DNA of 64,000 bases from Daphnia pulex (taxonomy: Eukaryota > Arthropoda > Branchiopoda > Diplostraca > Daphniidae). The stretch lies in assembly GCF_021134715.1 (NCBI RefSeq), contig NC_060020.1:186001-250000 (forward strand), written 5' to 3'. Of this stretch, positions 32,901-44,900 are shown in pieces (position 1 is the stretch's first letter; every line of letters begins with the position of its first letter). Both the position numbers and the translations under genes were made by a program. Below the pieces are notes generated by a model that was not told the DNA's origin, did not search any database, and saw only the letters and a list, made by a program, of their open reading frames with translations.

Positions 32901-35900
32901 GAGCTGCAACTCCGTGTCGAACTTGCGCTGCTTCTTCTCGAGGACGGCGTTGCGGTTGGTCTGGTCTTCGTGCAGGAGCCGCGTGTCGCTCAGCTCGGCG
33001 GCCAGCCGCTGCGACTTGCGCTTCCACTGGGCCACCACCTGGCGCTGCTCCTCCACCTCCTCGTAGGCGTCGTTGAGTTTCTTCTCCAGCTGCTTCTTGA
33101 GCGTCACCGTCTGCTCCAGGTCGTCCTCGTGCTGCTGGGCCAGTCGCTGCTTGGCCAGCTCCAACTCCCGCGACAGACGCTCGCACTTTTGACGGAACAC
33201 GTTGGGCTGCCCGTCATCTTCCTCATCGTCGTCTTCAGCTCCGCTCATCATCATGTTGTACTCGCTGCCACCGCCGCCGCTGCCGTTGAGGCCGGCCGAC
33301 CGGTTCAGCAACACTTCCATTTCCATCTTCTCGTGGTCGCCAGACAGTTTGCGGAATTTCGCCTTTAAATCAAATTAAATGACGTAAGTTGAATGAATTA
33401 TACAAATGAATGACAAAAAAAACTGTACTTCCAACTCGCTGAAATCCTTGTCCAGCTTCATCCGTTGGGCCGTTTCGGCTTCGAGACGTTCCGTGGCCAA
33501 GATTGCGGTCGAGTGTTCCTCGGCCAAGTCGGCAGTCAATTCGCTGACCTGTTGGGAAAAACAAACAACAAAAACATCGTCAGCGTTTATTTTTACAACG
33601 GCAAAGCCAACAACCAGCGCTCAGCTTTTCCCCCCCCCCATTTTCCCGGCGATTCCATTTGACGTGGGGGAAAAAATGCAACAAGATTCACGAAAAAAGG
33701 AAACAAAAGAGGAACGAGCAACAACTAGGAATCACACTGGGATCAAGTGGAAAAGGGCAAGGAGCCAGGAGCCAGGAGCCAGGAAGAGTCTGGTTGGGAA
33801 AAAGTCAAGTTGAGCAACTATTGCAACTATACAACTTTTTTTGGTTGGTTACAAAACTACACACACGCGCGCGTGCAATCATATCGGCAGTCGGTGTGTC
33901 GTCGTTCACGTTCTTTCTCGTGGGTGGGCGGGCGGATCGGGCCGATTTTTATTGGATTTTCTTCTTCTTTCCTCCTTTTTCTTTTCTTCTTTTCTACTTT
34001 TCAATTCCATTTCCCTGGTGCCTATTTTTAAGTACGGGAGGGAGGGAGGCCCTAGTCGTTGTTAGGGGGGAAGGGGAAAGGAATTTTTACACACGGAGAC
34101 TAACGAAGCGTGAGGCCGATCATCGAGAAACATCCCGCAGAGATCGTGAATCTCACAGCAGTGGACGGCCGGCCGACCGGGGGGATCAACGACCACCAGC
34201 CGAGCGTGTCAAACGATTCGACTTTTAAACAACCAGAAAAAACAACAGGGACGGACAAACAGGCAACAACAACAACCGACAAAAAAATGAAACGGGCGGA
34301 TGGGTGGGAAGATGAAAGTGGAAACCTCGTCGTAGTCATTGAGATCTTGGCAGGAGCCAAAGTCCGTGTCGGCCGTCGATCGGACCGACTGGAAACTGGG
34401 CACTCGTGAAAACGGGCCGCCCACCACCACGAACTCGTTGACGCCGCCCGCTCCGCCCGACGACGGACTCTCCGACGACGAGTAGCGGCTGCTGGACAAG
34501 GAGCGGGCAGAGAAGCGACGCTGCTGCTGGCCACTGGAGCGGGGCGGCACGTAGGATCGGGTAGACGAGCGTGAACGCTGCACTCCTCCCGGGCCGTCCT
34601 TGCCCAAATGTTTCCACTCGTTCATGACGTGGTCGGTGCGGCCCAGGAAGTCACGGATGGCCCGCGTCAGCAGCGACGACGTCGTGTCGGCCATCGTGTG
34701 GGCCGGAAGCGGACGAAAGTGTTGGCGGATGCCGGTGGTGGCAGCGGCCGAAGTGGTGGTGGTCGAGGAGCGGCTGGGGCGCTGGCCACTGCCCACTGGT
34801 CCAATGGCCGAGACGGAAGCCGATCGGACGGCCTTGTGTCCCAGGACGAAGCTCATGCCGGCCTGGATGACGACTCCTTCGTCACGGGCGGACAGCGGGG
34901 CCGGTGGCGGAGTGGATCGACGATTTTGCTGCTGGTGGGATGAATGGGACGAGGTTCGCCTGGCCGAGACGGACTGCGAGAGGGACTCGCTGTAGTAGCC
35001 GCAAGTGAGGACGGGCGAGAGGGCCAGCGAGAGTTGCGTCTGGCTGTGGTCGCGCTGGGCCTGGATTTCCAGTCGACGTTTGGACGACAAGTGCGACGAC
35101 AAGGAGCTCATCGTCGGTGGAGCTGCGGCGGTGGTGGCCGATGCGATTTGATTTGGCGGAAATGCGATTAAATGGGCGGGGCCAATACCTACGACGGAAT
35201 TCGTTGTGGGGGGGTAGGGAGGGCAAAACCAAGAGAACCACACACTGCGAAATATTCACAAAATGCAAACCGAGGAGGAGAAAGGGGGGGAAAGAATAGG
35301 AGAGAAAAGACCTTTGAACGGCACGAGTCATGGGCAACAACTAAAAGGGGCCTGGGCCCTGGACGACACAAACACACACAGACGGGCAAAGAGGCGCGCG
35401 CCAGCCGCTACAAAACTGTCCTGGATGGACGAGGAGGAATGAGAGAAACGCCAGTGAAGAGAAGAAAAGAGAAGAAAAGAGAAAAAGTTTTCTGTTTTTG
35501 TGTACGTGCGGAATTGGCTGGCGTTCAACTCCACTTTACGTTGCGTTGCTGCGGCGATGACGTTGCCTGTCTTTTTTGTTCTTCTTGTTGTTCGTCCCTT
35601 TTTCCGGCCGCTCCTGCCCGGTCCCTCACCCCAACTGACTGTGCGGTGCAAGGTCCCTATTTATAGGTGTCAGGTCTTTCTCTCTTCTCTCACTCACTGG
35701 CTGCTGCTGCTCTTTATCGTCCCTCTTTTCATTTTTCTTTCCACCCACCCATCCCTCTGACGAGACGGGCAAAGTGCAGAGCTCAGCGCATTTTCTCACG
35801 ACATTTCAAACGACATTTACAAGCGTTTCCCCCCTGGGCGGACGGCAGGGTGGAAGCATCCCGCTTTTTCGGGGGGGGGGGGGTTTATTTATTTTTCTAA

Positions 35901-38900
35901 AGGGGGAAGGGGAAAAAGAGGAAGAGAAAAAGGACATTCTAGCGGGATGGGAATCGATGTGAGACGCGGCCTATCAAGGAGGGCGGGCGACATGATATTT
36001 CCGCTTTGGGACGGTGACAAGAGAAAAAAAGAAGAATCCCCCCAACCAGGGATGATCGAGATGTTGTTGTTTTGGTTGTTGTGTACCACAGCGCGTCCGG
36101 CGGGCTATTTTCTAAGCGGGAAAATTCGAACCATTCCAACCCCCCAAAGAAACATGGGGGAAAAAAGAAAGATGTGACCCAGGTTGCCAGTTTGTCGTCG
36201 CTCTTTTTTTAAAAACATTTCCATTTCGAACGGGGATGGATTCATAGCTGGCCAGCAGCCAGTCCCCAGCCGGCCGGAAAGCGGCGCTAGTTGGTAGCGA
36301 CTGTAGAGTGATTTGAGGTTGGGGTTGGGGTGGGGCAAGTAGTTGATTTAACGGTGAATGACTGAATGACTGAATGAGTGTACTACCTTGGTTTCAAGTC
36401 GATCGGCGACGTATTTGAGATCGGCTCGCTCTTTTTCAAGAGCGGTGACTCTACTGCGCAGACTCTCGGCTTCCTCCTGCGTCAATCAGCCAAACAAAAA
36501 GGGAAGAAAAAGAATCAGAATGATGTGAAATGACACCGTGGGCAACGGCAATGGCCAGCACAATAGCAATTAGCACCGGCCTGGCCCTGCCCACAGCCAT
36601 TCAATTACCGTTCTCGCTTTGAGCTCCTCTTCGGTCCGGTGAACGTTGAGCAGAGGAGACAAGCGGAGCATCAGGCGCCACCACGGCCACACTCGGACGG
36701 CCTGCAGTTTGCGCACGTTGCGCTGGATGCAGCGGATGGCAACATCTTGCACCTGCCCCCCCCAAAAACACACACAACAGACAGGAAATTAGTTAGACCG
36801 AAAATTCAATCATTTTGTCGTCCATTTCAGCTCACCTTGAGTTTGCTGAGGCGTTTGCGGGCCAGGAAGCCGCGACATTGGGCCTGGAATTTGATGACGC
36901 GGTTCGTGATTTTCTCGTCCCGCTGGTCTTCCAGTTGAGACAAGACACCCGGCCGGAAGAAAACCTGTGAATCAAACCCAAACCAAATTCCAATTATGAA
37001 TGAATTAAGTCACACAAAACAAGTTGGACATGGAGAAAACAATCAAAGAACGAAAGAAGAAGAAAAACGAATCGAAATAATCCCAGGGAGGGGGGAAAGA
37101 AGAAATTCGCCCAGGAAGTGTGGGGCCGTCCGTCTCCGTCTAGTCTAACCTCGTTGGAGGTTTTCGATTGAATGAGAATGTCGACCACTTCATCCAAATC
37201 CATTTCGCTTTCCAAGTCGCTCCAGCGGATGTCGTCCATGTCCTCCTCGTCCACGTCCGCCTCGTCGTCGCTCGAGGTGGCGGAGAAGAGTCGACGGTCC
37301 ATCTGACCGGCCTGACTCGCATTCGACGGATGGCGGCTAAAGATTTCCAGCTCAATTTGCTTGTCCTCGTCTTCCAGCTCTTCTTCTTGCCCGTCGTCGT
37401 GTCCGTCGTCTTTGTCGAAACAGCCCGAAATGGCCGGCTGGGCCGTCAAGAAAATGTAGCGGTTGGGCGACAATTCCGGCTCGGGACTGGGCGGAGTCGT
37501 CGACGTGTAGCCGGACGACGAACTGCCACACGTAAACAAACTCAAATGGCTGCTGCTGTTGCGGCCGCTGCTGTGGTCCAGCAGGCCGGTGCGTCGCAAA
37601 AGTGGCTTGTGCGGAATCGTCGTCTGCTGGTCCGGCTGGAACGTCAATTGAAGGGATCGACTGTCGACCGAGTTGGGCATTCCGTTGCGAGCCGGGCACG
37701 ACTGACTCCGCTTCTTCCGATTGTTGCCCGCGTTCTCGTCATCCTCGTTGGCGGAGGCGGCGTCGAACCGGCTGGAGCGACGGATCAAATCCTCAAAGGC
37801 CTTGATCCGATCGGCCACAGCCGGAGCCAAATCCAGCGGATCGACCGTCGGAGTAGTACTGGCGCCGCGATCCTTTTCTCTGGCCTTGCGGTTGTGTTCC
37901 ATTTCCATGGATTGATGACGGCGGTCGTGGATGGGATTGCCCGTCAAGTTCCAACTGGACGTCGAGATCCTCATCTTTCCTGGTGGCGGCTCAACTTCTT
38001 CCGGCTCTTCAAAACGGGGCAATGCAAACTGGAGGAGGGCAGAAGAAGAAACTGGGCACACGGCGCACACGGTGACGCGTCTTGTCTATCGGCGATTCCA
38101 TCCGACACTGGGCGAATAAGTGACCAGGGCCGCGCTGGCCGTTCTCTTCTTCTTCTTCTTCTTCTTCCACCTTGTCGCGGCTCATTAATTTCTTTCCTCC
38201 TCCTGTACGAATTCCACATTTCCTCCAGCCCTCAAGGGCACTCTGCTGGCTGCTGCCCAGCACTGGACACACGACTGTGTAACGTACCCTCCCCACAGGT
38301 AGTTGCCACGTTCCGTTTAATGCCCGGCTGCTGCTGCTGTTTGTTTCTCTCTCTCTTTTGCACAACGACTACTGGCGGCTGGTGCTGGTGGTGGTGGTGG
38401 TGGAGTGAGCGGCCACCAGGAAAGGGTTGTCGACCGGACGACTTCACTGGACTTCACGGGCGCCAACGTGGGAACTTTTTCTTCTTTTTTCTTTTCTCTT
38501 CCCCACCCAATTGTTCGCCTCAAAAGAGAAGCAAAAGTGAGAAAAGCCAATCACGAAATGGGCGGGCTGGACTAACTGCAATCGACTCGGCCATTGTTGT
38601 CCGTCACAACTCGAGCTGGCGCTGGCGCTAACCGGCTGGTGTTTGGCTGGATCCTTTTTTCCGCGTCATTTCCATCGCCCATTTCTTGTGTTTGGTGGAC
38701 GGACCGACAGCATTGGGCACCACCGGCCACACATTTCGGCTCCACTCGTGCGGATGACGTCATTGGAGGAGCCGCTCAAATTGAGGAACGGGGTGACACT
38801 AATGTCCACCACCACCAGCGTCAGCCGGAAGGCCGCTAGTCAGCCGGATCGCAATCCATTCGCCCATTTCCCAGCAGACGATTCAGACAGTCATTGTCGA

Positions 38901-41900
38901 TTGTCGATTGGCCCCTTCATTCATTCGAAAGTTTGGAAATGGAAACAAACCCGACAGACGGACAAATAAACACAAACAACCGAAAAAGTAAAACGGGCCA
39001 TCTCCGTCCGTCGTTTCTCTTTTTTCTCTTCTCAAACTCGTCAATCGCCAGAGAAAATGGACGTCACGGATGGACGCAACGTTATTCGACGCTCCATTAC
39101 CATTTTTGTCAGCTGTACCACCCCATCCAGGGCCAGCCAGCCAGCCAGCCACTAGGCGTAGCGTAGGGCATTTAAAATAAAACGCCATTAGAGAGACGAC
39201 GGCCAATCAATTGTCCGGCCGAATCGGATGCGACCGCACAATCACAAAGGCAATTGACGATGATGAGCCGATTGCGATGGACGCCGGAATTCCGTTAACT
39301 CCAAAACAGTCAAACAGACAACTTGGACACGGACCGACGGCCAACCCATCTTAATGGACCCCTTGTCTGATATCCTCTCAATTGCCCAGCTTCCACGGTC
39401 TTAAACAAAAAAGGGAAAAAAGGAAAACAGACGGCCACAACTGGACTCACCTGACTGAGGCCGAGACGGTAAGACGAACGTTCCATGTCGATGTGAAGCA
39501 AAAGAATCTCGGCCGCTTGTTTCTCGCTGGCCGTCGAGCTGTTGAGTCCAGTCAGGAGGGAGGCCGGTAATGCGTCCGGTGGCACCAACACGTTGAAGCG
39601 GCGAACAAATTCGCCAAGCGGCATGTAATCCGGATAGCCTTGTCTGTACAACCGGATAGCTGGAAGCAATTCAGATCCGCGCAGCTGCAAATCCGAAATT
39701 TAAAAAGAAAAACAAACGGGCAGAAAATGTCATTCGATGCCATTTCATGGGTTCCTTTTTGTTGGCCGGGCAGCAGCAGCAGCTTATTTTTGATTGATTT
39801 GGGATAATTTTGTTTTGTTTCGGTATGTGTACAGACCTGGGAGCGGAGCAGAGGCACTTGAAGGGAGTCGTCGTTGGCGGAGAAAGTCGATGAACTCAGG
39901 TCCACCAAACCGGCCCGGTGGTTGGGGATAAAGCAATAAACGAAACGAGCCTTGGTCCGTCGCAACGTCTCAATCAGCCCGTCCTACATTTTTGGGACGA
40001 AACAAAAAACAAATCCAATTATTTGCCAAATGCCAAAATCGATACATAACAAAATAAATCACAAAAATCCCCCCAAAAAAACTGACCACTTGAAACTTCA
40101 ACTGGAGGGCCAGCGATTTGCGCTTGATGCCGGCCGTGCCGGAGGTGAAAGTGCGTCGGATGCTCGACGCCCTGCGCAGTGACTGGCTTCCTTCGATGCC
40201 GGCCACCGAGCCGCTGACCGTCGTCGGCAGAGGGCCGCGACACGAGCGGAACAGCGACGCCATTTCCTCCTTGGTCGACTCCGTCAGGGCCAGGGCCGCG
40301 TTGCGGGTGGTCGGCATCTCGCGGGCCGATTTCAGCCAGCCGTCCAGGTCGTACAGGACGCTGTTGGTCCCCTGGCCGTGGTGGATCATCAACTGCTTCC
40401 GGGAGTCGGTCCCTTCCGGCCGAGTAAAGAGTTTCTCAAAGACCCGGTCGTTGTACATGGCCGACAGTTTGTCCAGCAGTTCGTCTTCGCTGGTGGTGCT
40501 GACCAGGGCCTCGTCGTCCAGGAGCCAGAGGAAACCTCGTCGCTCAACGTCGCGCAAATTGGTGGCCGATTGGGCGCGGGCGACGGCGCTCTGCGGCGCC
40601 CTGTCCAGGAGGTCGACCAGCGGCTCGGGCGAGGGCATTTCCTCCTCTCCGGTTCCGCCTTCCAGGGTGATGTCGATGTGCTCTTGAGCGTAGCGGTTGA
40701 GCTGGGCCGTGATGTGCGTGTCGTGGAAGAGCAGCTGCAGGCGCTCCTGCGTGTAGTTGTGGCACAGGTCCTGGAAAGTGGCCGCCTTCGACGACGTTGT
40801 CGAGGTGGTGGTGGTGGCCGGATTCTGGAATCCAGGAGTGTCGACGGCCACGATGGAGCTGATGGTCCGCGCCGTCGACGAGATGGACCGGTTGATGAGG
40901 GCCACCAAAGCGCTAAAGGCCTCGACGTAGAGACCCTGGGCGAAACCTTCCAGGGCCTCGGACGGATCCAGGTGTTTGTCGGCCATCGACAATTTGGCGC
41001 CGTCGGCGTTGTGGACGGGCGAGCCTGTGCGGAAAGACGAGCGGCCGTTCATCATGGCGCCCTGGACGGGCGTGGCGTAAAAGGCCAACTGGGCCAGTTC
41101 TTCCAGGGATCCGATTCCCAAAAGGATGGCGGCCCGCTGGGCGGCAGCCGGTCGGGCGAAAACGATCTTGTTGTTGCTAACACCTGCCGGGCAAATGAAA
41201 TCAAAAAAAGAAAAAAGAAAAAAAGTTTCCAGGTGTTAATGAGTCGATAACTATTTTAAAAATTTCCATATTTCTCAAGTGTTGTACTACCTCGCATGGC
41301 TCCGGCCACACCCAGATGGTAGATGGCAGCCAAGATGGACCAGATGCATCGACTATCGGTTTCGGCGACGCCCAAAGATTCCAGAGCTGCGACGAGACGG
41401 GCGTAACTGACGGCCGCCTTTTGGCGATCTTCGGCCGACTGCAGCGGCGTCATGTAGGCGCACGGCTCGGCGTTAGGCCCTCCGCCACCGCTGACGCTGT
41501 CCAGCTGCAAGTAGCGTCTGAGCTCGCCCGTGGCGCCGGCCACCAGCTCGTAAAAGACGTTGAACGAAGGTTCGCCATCGGGCCGGCGTGTGACTCGCTC
41601 CCGCTCCGGCATCAGCACCTGGATGGATGCGGCCGCAATTTGTCCCGACTGGTCAAAGTCCAGGGAAAAGATGTTGGTGAATCGGGTGGCGTTGGTGTTG
41701 AGGGCCGTGCGGCAGTTGCCGAAGGCTTCCAGCAGTAGGAAAATGGAGTTGAGCTTTTCGACGGTGATGATTTTGGACGGGCAGCCGGCGGCCAGGCAGA
41801 GGTAGTGGAGGGAATTGCGGAAGTTGTGCGACTTGCCGGACCCGCTGCGCCCGACAAAGATGAGCGATTGGTCGCAGCGAGTGGCCAACATGGAACGGTA

Positions 41901-44900
41901 GGCCGACTGGGCCGACGAGTAAATGTGCGGCGGCATGTCCTCGGCTTTGCATCCGCGGAACAGCTGGATCATCTGCCGACGAGGAATTGGAAATTAATTA
42001 GAAATAACAATGAAATTCATTTTTGAATGGGAGAAAGTTGAAGTTTACCCGTTCAGAGTAGACGGCCAGAGGTGTGACGGGATTGATGACAACGAGACTT
42101 TGGCCGGCGTAGGTGTGCGGTAAACTGGCGGCGTAGCGGCAGCGCAGCGTGTGGAGGAGCGAGGCCTCGTTGAGGTGTCGCAGCTGGGCCAAATCTTCGG
42201 CCAGGTCGAACTGCGGCGGATTGGCTTTGACGACCTCGTCCTCGTCGACCGACACGAGTTCGCCGGTGGCGTCCAACTTGAGCCGGACCCGTCCCTCCTC
42301 TTCGACCGGTTCCTCGCCGTTGCCGATGGGATGGAGCCGGGCCGAGGTGAATCCGTCCTTGTGCTGGAGCCAAACTCTGCCGGACTCGATCCATTCCTTC
42401 TCTTTGGTCAATTCGTCATCCGATTTGGCCTGCGATCATTGGTCAAACGTAAAAAATGCAAATGAATTAATTCAATGTGTCCAGTTAATGTTAACGATAT
42501 GCCTCTCCCGCCCGTCTCTTTCGATTGATCTTGATTATTTTCGTCTTGACTGAACTTGCAACATGTCAAACGACAATCTGATGATAAGATTTTTATTGGC
42601 TGAGGCCTTCCAGTCGTGAGAATCAAGAACTTGATTGCACGTTCATTCCAGCAAGGAAAACCCAACCAATGCCCCCCCCCGTCCCACCCATCCCAAACAG
42701 GTAAAAAAGTGAACAAAAAGTCAAAAAATCAAGAACACGCCACGACTTGCATTTGTTCACTCAACTCGTAATGAACTTGGCTTTGTAGTTGTAGCCCCCC
42801 ACTCCACTCGACTCTATCACCACCCACATCTCCCACTCTGTTTGAGTTGCGTCAGGAGCCAGTCGCCGCCGCGGTGGTGGTGGCTCTTAACTGGCACTCA
42901 CGACAACGCCCACCGGTTGGCAGACACAAGAAGCTCAGAAAGAGAAGTGGCATCACTTTCCATGGCCTGGCTGTTGTGTCAACCAAAGAACCCAAAATTC
43001 GACACCAAAGAAGAGATGAGGGGCAACCCACACCCAAAGGAGGGGAAAAAAGAGGAAAAGTCGCTTGTCGCTTTTGTCTGAATTCTCTAAAAAAAGGGAA
43101 AACTAAAAGGAAAGGTGAAAGGGGGGAGCGACACAAGTGGCGCATTGTCGTGCCAACACAATGAGGAGAGACAGCAGCCCATTGTCGTCGTCTTAGTCGT
43201 CGTCAATGGGTGGCGAAAGTGGCACCGACGCCCAAAAAAGGAGGGGGGCGACAGTCGCGTTGACACAAGAGACGAAATGGATAATGGCGATGCCCGTCAC
43301 ATTCAACACCCAAAATAGACGGGGAATAAAAAGTCAAAAGGAATCCCAAAAAGGGAGGAAAAGTGGAATGATCTGGCAGTGGGTCACCCACAAAATTCTC
43401 AATCGAAAGTTCTTCTTCTTCTCTGCCTGTTCGAAGGTCTTCTCTCTCTCTCCATCTTTTTCTTCTCATCCATTCCATTCACCAACTCAAAAAGTCTCAT
43501 TCCCCTTTCTCTCCTTCTCCTTCTCCTTTTCTTGACGAATCAAAAAAGAATCTCATCCGCGCTCACCTGCCGGCGGTCTGCTCGTCGTCGTCCCTCCTCA
43601 ACTCGCCCGCAATCCCGCAGCACCCGCCGTGTGTCTTTATGAGACTCATAGCCGCCGGCTCGTCGCCTTTTTTTCCCCTTTTTTTAATTATCAACTTCCC
43701 CCCCTCTCGTCGTCCGTTGACTCGCTCCCGACGACAACGTCAAAAACAACAACAACAAACCGAGAAAAGAAGAAAAAAACCCTGGACAAAAACTCACGGG
43801 GGCAATTCCATCGGCTCTAAAGGACTCGGGATGTACTACCACGCACTACCCGCAATAAAAATCAAAGGAAAAAATTCCGCCGCAAGACACGAAAAATAAA
43901 ACGTCACGACTGGAATCAAAGTCGACGGCGCTTCCTGTTGACTCTGGCGGGTTGTTGAGTACGTCGTACAATTACGTAGGTACCGCTGGGCCCATCATCT
44001 CTACCCTTCAACCCCTCCATCCACTCACTTAAGCCAATAAGAAAGGAGTACCCCACCCTTGGCCAGCAGCCCAGCAGTCGGCACGACCGCGTCGATTCTT
44101 CATTTCCATTTGGGTCCCACTGGGAAACTGAGAAGCCGAGAAGTCGAAGGAATTAAAAACAAAAAGGGAAAAAAGGGGGAAAAAGTCACGAGCCATCGGT
44201 GGCAGAGGAGGAGAAGTAAAAGAGCTCGAGGGGGTGAACGACGACGACTACCATCAAAACCTGCACCACCTGCACACAACTCGCCCCAACTGGACCCTCT
44301 CATTCCAAACGAGTAAAACGTGCACTTTCTGTCGTGTCTAGTTGTGTGTGTTGTACTGCATTACATTGAGGGGATGTTGATGTTGTGCATAGGAGACGGG
44401 CGGCCGGCTGGGCAGGGCCGTGCCGCCTTAGGGGTCGACAACAACCGACAGAAAAACAGAAAAAAAAGTGAAAAATCTCTTTTTCTTCTTTTCTTCTTTT
44501 CTTCCGAGTTGCATTTCCTGTCACAGTTGATTTTTCCCACATTTCTCGTCCCGGTTGTAATTTTGTTTCTTTTGCTGGCCGTTTTCACGGCCCGTCGACC
44601 GTCGGTGCCCTTAACAAGGCCAACAAAAGGAAAACCGCGTAAAGAGTCTTTGGCTGGCCAACGATGATGGGCATCGTTGGGTGGTCCCTCCCACTCCCTT
44701 CACCTCCCCCCTCACCGTCTTCCGTCAGGACGCGTTAGTCTCACATCCTTTTCGTTCGTTCGTTCGTTCGTTCGTTTGAAAAGGCCAAAAGAAGAAGAAG
44801 AAGAAAAAGAGACGGGCGTCCGTGTCTCGGCATAACCAAAAGAAAAACAAAAGAAAAACCAAAAAGGGCCGGCGCAAAAAAAAACAAAAGAAAATCAACT

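Noticed and set aside
37168-38631. 487-codon open frame on the plus strand
   Set aside because: It is antisense to the myosin cassette exon, has many Arg/Val/Leu runs from reverse-read acidic and Ser codons, and shows no domain or splice support.
40378-41250. 290-codon open frame on the plus strand
   Set aside because: It lies fully opposite the main motor exon (40087-41183), whose GC-rich codon use opens the antisense frame.
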